Assembly: GCA_963703075.1 (NCBI GenBank)
Contig: OY969786.1
Span: 4,216,001 to 4,280,000, forward strand
Length of the DNA: 64,000 nucleotides
Direction: 5' to 3'
Source of the DNA: Korobacter sp963703075
GTDB taxonomy: Bacteria; Acidobacteriota; Terriglobia; Terriglobales; Acidobacteriaceae
Shown: piece after piece, positions 51,599 through 59,003 of the stretch
Layout: each line of letters begins with the position of its first letter
Numbering within the stretch: the first letter of the stretch is position 1
Notes under the pieces: model-generated
Seen by the model: only the letters and a program-made list of their open reading frames with translations
Told to the model about the DNA's origin: nothing
The model's database searches: none
Program-made: the position numbers and the translations under genes

Positions 51599-52588
51599 AT
51601 GCAGCTTACCGATAAATTCGGCCGCCAGATCAACGATCTCCGGCTCTCCATCACGGACCGATGCAACTATCGGTGTGTCTATTGCCGCTCTGGAAACAAC
51701 GGCCCGCAATTCCCCGAGCTCACCCTGCAAGACTACGTGCGCATCGCCCGCAGCTTCGTCTCGCTTGGAATCACCAAGATCCGCTTAACTGGTGGCGAAC
51801 CGCTGCTGCGGCGCGATCTTCTCGACCTCGTCCGGGAGCTGCATGCGCTGCGTACCGTCGAAGGCAAACCACTCGATATCGCGATTACAACCAACGGTCA
51901 CCTGCTTGCAGAGCTGGCGCAGCCGCTGAAAGATGCCGGGCTCGATCGCGTGACCGTCAGCATGGATGCAGTGGATGCCGCGCTCTTTGCCCGTATCACG
52001 CGTGTGCCCAATGGATATGAGCGTGTAGTCGCCGGGATTCGTGCCGCCAAGGCTGCCGGTCTTACGCCCGTCAAGGTCAATTGCGTCCTCCTGCGTGGGT
52101 TCAATGAAGATCAGATCGTGCCTTTCGGCCAGTTTGCGCGAGACGAAGGAGTGGTCGTTCGCTTCATCGAGTTCATGCCCCTCGAAGAAGATCGTCTCTG
52201 GACCCCCGAAATCGTTGTTCCGCTCAAAGAAGTGGTGGCCCGCCTTCGCGAGTTCATGCCTCTCCGCGAGCATTCCCACGGCCGTAGCGAAACGGCTCGC
52301 CGTTACATTTTCGAAGATGGCCGCGGCGAGATCGGCATCATCGCGCCTGTCTCGCTGCCATTCTGCGGAGCCTGTTCACGCATCCGCGTGACCTCCGACG
52401 GTAAAATCCGCACCTGCCTCTTCAGCGTCCGCGAGCACGACCTTGCCGGCCTGCTGCGGGCCGGCGCCCCCGACCAGGAAATTGCCGATCGTATCCGCTA
52501 CGCCGTTGCTAACAAAGAGGAACGGCACCACATTGGCGAAGCCGACTTCCTGCCCGCCTCCCGCACAATGGTGCACATTGGCGGCTAA
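51599..52588 (+). CDS. moaA: GTP 3',8-cyclase (molybdenum cofactor biosynthesis protein A)
   Basis: A 329-residue radical-SAM enzyme for the first step of molybdopterin synthesis. The SAM cluster motif is CNYRCVYC near residue 25. The C-terminal second cluster is CGACSRIRVTSDGKIRTCLF. The protein ends in the conserved GG tail (MVHIGG) needed for catalysis. ATG 51599 gives the canonical start MQLTDKFGRQINDLRLSITD; a GTG at 51584 is in frame. No other moa genes are in the window. Confidence 0.96.
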   Translation: MQLTDKFGRQINDLRLSITDRCNYRCVYCRSGNNGPQFPELTLQDYVRIARSFVSLGITKIRLTGGEPLLRRDLLDLVRELHALRTVEGKPLDIAITTNGHLLAELAQPLKDAGLDRVTVSMDAVDAALFARITRVPNGYERVVAGIRAAKAAGLTPVKVNCVLLRGFNEDQIVPFGQFARDEGVVVRFIEFMPLEEDRLWTPEIVVPLKEVVARLREFMPLREHSHGRSETARRYIFEDGRGEIGIIAPVSLPFCGACSRIRVTSDGKIRTCLFSVREHDLAGLLRAGAPDQEIADRIRYAVANKEERHHIGEADFLPASRTMVHIGG

Positions 52589-52859
52589 ACGCCCCTTGCA
52601 ACATCCGCCGCAGAGTTGCACAATATCTCCGATGTCGTCGTACGAGGTACTCATGTTTTGAGTCCTCCAGGGAACGCCGGCATCCTTACAGTTAGCACTG
52701 CGAGGCTTCAACAACCCCGTAGGTTGGGCAATTCACCGCAGCGAACCTACTGGAGCCCGCCGCAGAAAGCTTTCAACATCCCCGTTCCAGGATGGCCATT
52801 GCACAGCGCAAGTTGCGCCAGGCAATCCGTCGTCGCTGGGGCTGAAGGCGAGGCACACA
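52589..52859. other. intergenic region between moaA and nadA
   Basis: About 270 bases in which I see no gene, terminator or clear promoter. Confidence 0.4.
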
Positions 52860-53972
52860 GTGGGTACTGCGATAGCATCCGTTTCTTGTCCTTTGGACAA
52901 TTACCTTGTATTGCCCGATAACTCCCTCGACGATCGAATTCGAGCCGCCAAGGACAAACTGGGCGCCGAATGCGTCATCCTCGGCCATCACTACCAGCGC
53001 GATGAAGTCATCAAGTTCGCCGATTTCCGTGGCGACTCCTACCGCCTCGCGAAGGCTGCTTCGGAATCCGACGCCCGTTACATTGTTTTTTGCGGCGTGC
53101 ATTTCATGGCTGAATCCGCCGATATCCTCGGACGCGATGGCCAAATCGTTGTCCTCCCCGACCTCAACGCCGGATGCTCCATGGCCGATATGGCCGAGAT
53201 CACCCAGGTCGAGGACGCATGGGAGCACTTTGTTCGTGCCGGGATTACGGACGAAGAGGGACACGGCGTCACCCCGATCACCTACGTCAATTCGACCGCG
53301 GCGATCAAAGCTTTTTGCGGCGAACGCGGCGGCCTCGTGTGCACCTCGTCAAACGCCCGTGGCGCCTATGATTGGGCCACCGCCCGCAACGAGAAACTGT
53401 TCTTCCTTCCCGACCAGCACCTCGGCCGCAATACAGGCTTTGCCAAGGGCATTCCGCTGAACGAAATGGTTGTGTGGGATCCCTACATGCTGCAGGGCGG
53501 ACTCAGCCAGGAACAACTCCAGCGTGCCAAGGTCATTCTCTGGAAAGGCCACTGTTCCGTGCATCAGCGTTTCCTGCCGGAACACATCGAGCACATGCGC
53601 GCGACCTACCCCGGCATCCAGATCGTCACGCATCCCGAGTGCCGCTGGGAGGTCTGCCAGAAGGCGGACGCCACCGGCTCGACCGACTTCATCATCAAGT
53701 ACGTGAAAGCCGCGCCGGCAGGTTCGACCATCGCCATCGGGACCGAACTTCACCTGGTGCATCGCCTCGCCGAAGAACATCCCGACAAGCAGGTTCTTTC
53801 GCTCGACGACACTGGCTGCCTCTGCACCACCATGTACCGCATCTCCCCGCAGCACCTGTGCTGGGCGCTCGAGAACCTGGTGGAGGGCAACGTAGTGAAC
53901 CAGATCAAAGTGAAGAACAAGGTCAAACACTGGGCGCGCGTTGCGCTTGACCGTATGCTCGAAGTGAAATAG
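52860..53972 (+). CDS. nadA: quinolinate synthase
   Basis: A 370-residue enzyme condensing iminoaspartate with dihydroxyacetone phosphate to quinolinate in NAD synthesis. Its features are LGHHYQRDEVIKFADFRGDS near the N-terminus, CGVHFMAESADIL, HPECRWEVCQKAD and the DDTGCLCTTMYRI tail, which provide the three [4Fe-4S] cysteines. HCSVHQRF and KAAPAGSTIAIGTELHLV support it. The GTG start is the longest option without an obvious ribosome site. nadB and nadC are not adjacent. Confidence 0.95.
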   Translation: MGTAIASVSCPLDNYLVLPDNSLDDRIRAAKDKLGAECVILGHHYQRDEVIKFADFRGDSYRLAKAASESDARYIVFCGVHFMAESADILGRDGQIVVLPDLNAGCSMADMAEITQVEDAWEHFVRAGITDEEGHGVTPITYVNSTAAIKAFCGERGGLVCTSSNARGAYDWATARNEKLFFLPDQHLGRNTGFAKGIPLNEMVVWDPYMLQGGLSQEQLQRAKVILWKGHCSVHQRFLPEHIEHMRATYPGIQIVTHPECRWEVCQKADATGSTDFIIKYVKAAPAGSTIAIGTELHLVHRLAEEHPDKQVLSLDDTGCLCTTMYRISPQHLCWALENLVEGNVVNQIKVKNKVKHWARVALDRMLEVK

Positions 53973-54003
53973 CGGCTTCGGTTCGGGCTAAAATAGATAA
54001 ACG

Positions 54004-54435
54004 ATGAAAACCTTCACCCTCGCAGAAGCCGAATCTCTCCTCCCGATCCTGGAGTCGCTTCTGCGCACCTCCATCGAGGGAAAGAAGACCATCGAGACCA
54101 TTGAGGCCCAGTTCGAAGAGTTAAAGAGCCGCATTTTTCTCGCCGGCGGAATGACTCTCGACATCGAAAAAGCCGCCCGCCAGCGCGCCCTCCACGACAA
54201 AACCGTGCAGCAGGTGCGTGACGCCGTTGCCGAAATCCACGCCATCGGGGTGCAGGTGAAAGACCTCGACATTGGCCTCCTCGATTTCCCCTGCCAGGTC
54301 GAGAACGAAATCGTTCTCCTCTGCTGGAAATACGGCGAAACCGGCATCACCCACTACCACGGGCTGGAAGATGGCTTCGCCGGCCGCAAACCCATCGACG
54401 ACCGCATCACCAAAAATCGCAAACAACCGGAGTAA
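54004..54435 (+). CDS. DUF2203 protein
   Basis: A 143-residue protein matching the uncharacterised DUF2203 family. It has FTLAEAESLLPILESLLRTS at the start, a central helical region, then IHAIGVQVKDLDIGLLDFPC and the conserved VLLCWKYGETGITHYHGLED GFAGRKPID. The family has no known activity. It is 31 bases after nadA on the same strand and may be co-transcribed. Confidence 0.88.
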   Translation: MKTFTLAEAESLLPILESLLRTSIEGKKTIETIEAQFEELKSRIFLAGGMTLDIEKAARQRALHDKTVQQVRDAVAEIHAIGVQVKDLDIGLLDFPCQVENEIVLLCWKYGETGITHYHGLEDGFAGRKPIDDRITKNRKQPE

Positions 54436-54465
54436 TGTTCTTGAGAGCGGAAAAGGGCTCCACCG

Positions 54466-55170
54466 CTACGCCAGGTGGATGTCTTCTCCGCGCATCCGTC
54501 GCAATTCCTGTGGGGCGCGCGCAGGTGTGTCGGCCGGCACGGGGAGCAGGTCGTTGAGCGACTCCAGCCAGAGAACCTGTGCCTTGAAAACGAAGCCGAA
54601 GTTCCGGGTGACGACCGGCATCACGTCGTCGAACGTCAACCTTCGTCCGAGCTCCCGTTCGATCGAGGTCACCGGCTTGTCGCTGATTCCGCAGGGCACA
54701 ATCAACCGGAAATAATCGAGATCGGTCGTTACGTTCAGGGCGAAGCCGTGCGACGTGACCGCTCGCGAAATGTGCACCCCGATGGCCGCAATCTTGGCTT
54801 GCGGCTCCTCCGTCGTCCAGACGCCCGTCAGTCCCTCGACCCGGGCCGTGGGAATGCCGAGATCGCCACAACTGCGGATCAACACTTCTTCAACGCGCCG
54901 CACATATTCGATCGCACCAATTTTCGGTGTGAGCGCCCGCAGGTCGAAGATTGGATATCCGACCAACTGCCCCGGCCCATGGAAGGTCACGTCGCCTCCG
55001 CGGTCGCACTCGATTAGCTCCACGCCCTTTTGCGCCAGCAATTCGGACGAAGCCACGATGTTCTTCTGCTTCGCATTGCGTCCCAGCGTGATCACCGGGG
55101 AATGCTCCAGCAGCAGAAGCGTGTCTTGAATCACATCGCGCTTGCGCAGGTCGACAAGCGTCTTCTGCAA
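54466..55170 (-). CDS. lipB: lipoyl(octanoyl) transferase; true start unclear
   Basis: LipB moves octanoate from acyl carrier protein to lipoyl domains. Motifs are LEHSPVITLGRNAKQKN, the substrate loop RGGDVTFHGPGQLVGYPIFD, KIAAIGVHISRAVTSHGFAL N and the catalytic Cys in IVPCGISDKPVTSIERELG. The longest frame with a normal start begins at TTG 55170. However, conserved sequence upstream (CDLIQVLNLGHVDYNTALEL) is in frame back to 55227 with no ATG, GTG or TTG. A GGAGG plus ATG at 55228 is one frame off. A lost or gained base after that ATG, or a rare CTG start (55221), would explain it. Confidence 0.85.
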   Translation of the reverse strand: MQKTLVDLRKRDVIQDTLLLLEHSPVITLGRNAKQKNIVASSELLAQKGVELIECDRGGDVTFHGPGQLVGYPIFDLRALTPKIGAIEYVRRVEEVLIRSCGDLGIPTARVEGLTGVWTTEEPQAKIAAIGVHISRAVTSHGFALNVTTDLDYFRLIVPCGISDKPVTSIERELGRRLTFDDVMPVVTRNFGFVFKAQVLWLESLNDLLPVPADTPARAPQELRRMRGEDIHLA

Positions 55171-55239
55171 CTCCAGCGCGGTGTTGTAATCGACGTGCCC
55201 GAGATTCAGGACCTGGATCAGGTCGCATCCTCCAAGAAA

Positions 55240-56655
55240 CTATGCGTTGATCGCCATGCCGTACACACTGCCCACGGCATCGAGCATCGCTTCCGCCAGC
55301 GTGGGATGTGCGTGGATCACGGTCATCATGAAGTCGGCCGTGGCTTCCAGCTCCATCATCGCCACCGCTTCGGCCACCAGTTCGGTGGCTTGCGGGCCGA
55401 TGATGTGTACCCCGAGAATCTCGCCGTGCTTGGCCTCCGAGACGATCTTGATAAATCCCTCGTGCGCGTTCACGATCGAGGCGCGCGAGTTGGCGGTGAA
55501 GGGAAATTTGCCGACCTTCACTTCATAGCCCGCATCCTTGGCCTGTGCTTCGGTAAGCCCCACGCTGCCGATTTCCGGATGGCAATAGGTCGCACCGGGA
55601 ACGCGGTTTTTCTTCACCGGACGCGTCGGCTTGCCCGCAATTTTAGCGACTGCGACCAGACCTTCCATCGCCCCGGCGTGCGCCAGTTGCTGCAGCCCGA
55701 GCACAATGTCGCCGATGGCGTAAATGCCCGGCTCGGTCGTCTCCATCCACTCATTCACCGGCACGAAGCCGCGGTCGAGCTTGATGTTCGTCTTCTCGAT
55801 GCCTATGCCCTCGGTGCGCGGGGCGCGGCCGATCGCGATCAGGCACTTCTCCGCCTCCACCGACTCCTGCTTGCCGTCCACCGTGAACGTGACCTTCACG
55901 CCAGTCTTCGTTTTCTCGAACATATCAGTCTTGGCGTTGACGTAGCAATTGATGCCGCGCTTCTTGTAATTGCGCAGCAGTTCCTTCGAAACCTCTTCGT
56001 CTTCCACTGGCACCAGCCGCGGCAACATCTCGATCACGGTCACGTCTGTGCCGAACGACTTGTAGATGGAGGCAAACTCCACGCCTACCGCACCGGATCC
56101 GATGACCACCAGCGACTTCGGAATTTCTTTCAGGCTGAGGATCTCGATGTTCGTCAGGATGCGGTCGTCCGCCTGCATATTGGGCAGCATGCGCGCCACC
56201 GATCCCGTTGCCAGCAGGATGTTCTTGGCCTGCACATTCTGCTTCTTGCCGTTCTCGTCGACTTCGATCGTATGGACGCCGTTCTTGGCCGGTCCGGTGA
56301 GGCGCCCGAAGCCGGGAATGACCGTGACCTTGTTCTTACGCATCAGGAATTGCAGCCCCTTGGCATGCTTATCAACGATCCCCTGCTTGCGTTCCTGGAC
56401 TTTGCCCCAGTTCAGTTTCGGAGTTCCTAAACCTTCCACCCCGAACTCGGCCGCTTCCTTGATGTGGTCGTAGATCTCGGCGTTAAACAACAGCGACTTG
56501 GTCGGAATGCAGCCGACATGCAGGCATGTCCCGCCGAGTTTGGCGTCCTTTTCGATGATGGCGGTTTTTAGACCGTATTGGCCGGCGCGAATCGCGGCCG
56601 TATATCCGGCCGGGCCGCTGCCGATGATGACAACGTCATAAATGGTTTCTGGCAA
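55240..56655 (-). CDS. lpdA: dihydrolipoyl dehydrogenase
   Basis: A 471-residue E3 component of 2-oxoacid dehydrogenase complexes. Visible features are the FAD motif DVVIIGSGPAGYTAAIRAGQ, the redox disulfide GGTCLHVGCIPTKSLL, the NAD motif VVIGSGAVGVEFASIYKSFG, GIYAIGDIV and the C-terminal base HAHPTLAEAMLDAVG. It lies directly upstream of lipB on the same strand (13 bases to the extended lipB sequence), linking lipoate attachment with the lipoyl-using enzyme. Confidence 0.95.
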   Translation of the reverse strand: MPETIYDVVIIGSGPAGYTAAIRAGQYGLKTAIIEKDAKLGGTCLHVGCIPTKSLLFNAEIYDHIKEAAEFGVEGLGTPKLNWGKVQERKQGIVDKHAKGLQFLMRKNKVTVIPGFGRLTGPAKNGVHTIEVDENGKKQNVQAKNILLATGSVARMLPNMQADDRILTNIEILSLKEIPKSLVVIGSGAVGVEFASIYKSFGTDVTVIEMLPRLVPVEDEEVSKELLRNYKKRGINCYVNAKTDMFEKTKTGVKVTFTVDGKQESVEAEKCLIAIGRAPRTEGIGIEKTNIKLDRGFVPVNEWMETTEPGIYAIGDIVLGLQQLAHAGAMEGLVAVAKIAGKPTRPVKKNRVPGATYCHPEIGSVGLTEAQAKDAGYEVKVGKFPFTANSRASIVNAHEGFIKIVSEAKHGEILGVHIIGPQATELVAEAVAMMELEATADFMMTVIHAHPTLAEAMLDAVGSVYGMAINA

Positions 56656-56776
56656 TTGAGTGGCTCCCCTCTACAGATGCCCCAGAGCAGGGTAGAGAAC
56701 CAAGAATTGTAAATCAGCCGTGCGTTTGCGAACAGTTCGGGTGCCCCATCCTGAGCGTAGCGAAGGGTGGGGGTTC

Positions 56777-57151
56777 TCATCGTACCTCGCTCATCAAACC
56801 CAGCAGGTTCCCTTCGGTGTCTCGAAAGAAGCACATCCATAGCTCGTGGTCTGGCATACGCGCGATCATGTGTGGCTCGTCTTCGAAACTCGCTCCCCCA
56901 GACTTCATCCGCTCAAATGCAGCACGTAGATCGGAGACCTTGAAATAGAGGATCGAGCTGGGGTGATCGAATTCAGGCTTTTCCGGTGTGGTCAGCATCA
57001 AGCGGACGCCCCCGCAGTCGAAGAACGCAAGATTGCCGGCCGCAAAGAGAAACTTCAACCCAAGCACGTCCCGATAGAAGGCGGTGGCCCGCGCGGGGTC
57101 CTTGATGTTGATGGCGATTTGCCCGATGGAAGTTACGGCTGCGCTGCTCAC
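56777..57151 (-). CDS. VOC-superfamily (glyoxalase/bleomycin resistance) protein
   Basis: A 124-residue protein of two beta-alpha-beta-beta-beta modules. It has IGQIAINIKDPARATAFYRD VLGLKFLF, then SSILYFKVSDLRAAFERMKS and HELWMCFFRDTEGNLLGLMS. Metal ligands are partly conserved: His is absent in the first module (Q-I-A-I-N) and Glu is present near the end. GTG 57151 follows AAGGAGGAAAG. It is divergent from the MarR gene across a shared palindrome, so it is a likely target of that regulator. Confidence 0.85.
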   Translation of the reverse strand: MSSAAVTSIGQIAINIKDPARATAFYRDVLGLKFLFAAGNLAFFDCGGVRLMLTTPEKPEFDHPSSILYFKVSDLRAAFERMKSGGASFEDEPHMIARMPDHELWMCFFRDTEGNLLGLMSEVR

Positions 57152-57180
57152 TCTTTCCTCCTTGCAATTGCGAGGCCACA

Positions 57181-57199
57181 TAGTTAGCATAGCTAACTA
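57181..57199. promoter_or_regulatory. MarR-type operator palindrome
   Basis: TAGTTAGC (57181-57188) and GCTAACTA (57192-57199) form a perfect inverted repeat with a 3-base centre. It lies in the 50-base gap between the VOC gene and the marR-like gene and ends 2 bases before the marR start, as expected for shared repression. Confidence 0.75.
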
Positions 57200-57201
57200 A
57201 T

Positions 57202-57642
57202 GTGAAGCAAGCAGAAAAAGACGAAATTATTCGTGTGGCCGACCGGCTGCACTCGGCGTCGATCCATTTGCTGCGCCGGTTGCGGGTGCGCGACCGAGAA
57301 AGCGGGATCGGGCCGGCGCAGTTGTCGGCCCTGTCGGTGCTGGTCTTCGCAGGACCAAAGTCGCTGGCCGAACTTGCCGAGGCCGAGCAGGTAAAACCGC
57401 CCACCATGAGCCGCATCGTGGCCGGTCTCGAACGCGCCAAATTGGCAAAAAGTGAGCCTGCGCAGGACGACGCGCGGCGGCTTTTGATCCGGCCGACCAC
57501 TAAGGGTGAAAAGGTAATGCAGGAGGGAAGACGCCGCAGGGTAGAGATGCTGGCTGAGTCGATCAAGCCCTTGTCGGCCGCCGACATTCAGCGCATGGGC
57601 GAAATCGCGGAGGTGATGGATGCGATTAGCCGCAAGCTATGA
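57202..57642 (+). CDS. MarR-family transcriptional regulator
   Basis: A 146-residue winged-helix dimer. It has helices HSASIHLLRRLRVRDRESGI GPAQLSALSVLVF, the recognition helix region EAEQVKPPTMSRIVAGLERA and the wing DDARRLLIRPTTKGEKVMQE. The family usually represses its own and a divergent gene until a small aromatic or oxidant ligand binds. The operator palindrome overlapping the start fits autorepression. The GTG start has no separate ribosome site, so the message may be nearly leaderless. Confidence 0.9.
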   Translation: MKQAEKDEIIRVADRLHSASIHLLRRLRVRDRESGIGPAQLSALSVLVFAGPKSLAELAEAEQVKPPTMSRIVAGLERAKLAKSEPAQDDARRLLIRPTTKGEKVMQEGRRRRVEMLAESIKPLSAADIQRMGEIAEVMDAISRKL

Positions 57643-57784
57643 GGTAGGACACCCGGCTCTGACTCTCTGCGGGAACCATCTGTTTCTTCCGATTCCGACA
57701 CTCCGCGCGAATCTTCCGTCTTTATCTTTCTCTGCGTCCTCGCCAGCGAAGGCCGCGAGTGCCGCGGGCACGCCAAAATAATAG

Positions 57785-57804
57785 CCCAGCACGTGAGTGC
57801 TGGG
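57785..57804. repeat. intergenic hairpin repeat
   Basis: CCCAGCAC (57785-57792) and GTGCTGGG (57797-57804) form a perfect stem with a 4-base loop in the gap between the marR-like gene and hemB. Similar short GC-rich hairpins are scattered through acidobacterial genomes, from memory. It has no U-tract. Confidence 0.5.
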
Positions 57805-57857
57805 TGAGGCACGGACCCGAGATCGAGTCCGCTTCAGCGGACGGCACCCTCTGTTGA

Positions 57858-58889
57858 CTATCCCAATATCCGCGCAACGTCTTTCGCAAAATACGTCAGG
57901 ATGATCGACGCTCCCGCCCGCTGAATCGATTGCAGCGACTCCAGCATGACGCGGTCGTGGTCAATCCAGTTATTCTGGGCTGCGGCCTTGATCATCGCGT
58001 ACTCGCCGCTCACCTGGTAGGCCGCCAGGGGCACATCGTAGCGGCGTCGCGCCTCGGCAATCACATCCAGATACGGACCGGCCGGCTTCACCATGATCAT
58101 GTCCGCGCCTTCTTCCAGGTCCAGCTCGATCTCGAGCATGGCCTCGCGAAGATTCGCTCCATCCATCTGGTACGAGCGCCGGTCGCCAAATGCGGGCGCC
58201 GAATCTGCCGCCTCGCGGAACGGTCCGTAGTAGCCGGAAGCAAACTTCGCAGCGTAAGAAAGGATTGGGATGTTCTCGAACCCGTCATCGTCCAGCGCAT
58301 CGCGAATCGCGCCGACCCGGCCGTCCATCATGTCCGAGGGCGCGATGATGTCCATCCCGGCGCGCGCCTGCGACACCGCGGTCTTCGCCAGGATCTCCAA
58401 GGATTCGTCGTTCAGGATCTCGTATTCATCCACGCCGCTCATGTGAGCCACGGAAGCCGCGCCCACCGATCGTCCCGCTCCTGTCTTCTGCACGATCCCG
58501 CAGTGGCCGTGCGACATGTACTCGCAGAGGCAGACGTCCCCCATCAGCAGCATTCCGGGAACTTCGCTCTTAATTGCCCGTGCCGCCTGCTGCACGATCC
58601 CATCGTCGGCCCACGCGCCGGTGGCCTGCTCGTCCTTCCTCTCCGGCAGCCCGAACAGAATCACTGACGGAATGCCGAGAGACTTCACCTCCTGCGCCTC
58701 CTTCACCGCCTCGTCCACCGAGAGGTTGAAAACGCCGGGCATGGAACGTACTTCCTTGCGAACACCCTCGCCGGGACACACGAAGAGCGGATACACAAAG
58801 CCAGCCGGACTGAGGCGGGTTTCGCGCACCAGGGAACGGAAGGCCTCACTTTTGCGCAAGCGGCGGGGACGGCTGATTGGGAATGACAT
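57858..58889 (-). CDS. hemB: porphobilinogen synthase (delta-aminolevulinic acid dehydratase)
   Basis: A 343-residue enzyme joining two 5-aminolevulinates in haem synthesis. It has the N-terminal arm SRPRRLRKSEAFRSLVRETR, the zinc-binding cysteine cluster in DVCLCEYMSHGHCGI and the Schiff-base lysines in SYAAKFASGYYGPFREA and MIMVKPAGPYLDV. Other allosteric-type residues are DGANLREAMLEIELD. The Cys cluster marks a zinc-dependent enzyme. No other haem gene is nearby. Confidence 0.95.
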   Translation of the reverse strand: MSFPISRPRRLRKSEAFRSLVRETRLSPAGFVYPLFVCPGEGVRKEVRSMPGVFNLSVDEAVKEAQEVKSLGIPSVILFGLPERKDEQATGAWADDGIVQQAARAIKSEVPGMLLMGDVCLCEYMSHGHCGIVQKTGAGRSVGAASVAHMSGVDEYEILNDESLEILAKTAVSQARAGMDIIAPSDMMDGRVGAIRDALDDDGFENIPILSYAAKFASGYYGPFREAADSAPAFGDRRSYQMDGANLREAMLEIELDLEEGADMIMVKPAGPYLDVIAEARRRYDVPLAAYQVSGEYAMIKAAAQNNWIDHDRVMLESLQSIQRAGASIILTYFAKDVARILG

Positions 58890-59003
58890 AACAGCTAGAG
58901 TTTACACCCGCAAATTTAGCGTTTTCCGCCCAAAACCGAGGCTTTCTATGACCCAAAAGCGGTATCGCGCCATGCTGATCCGTGTAACATAAAACTGATC
59001 TTC

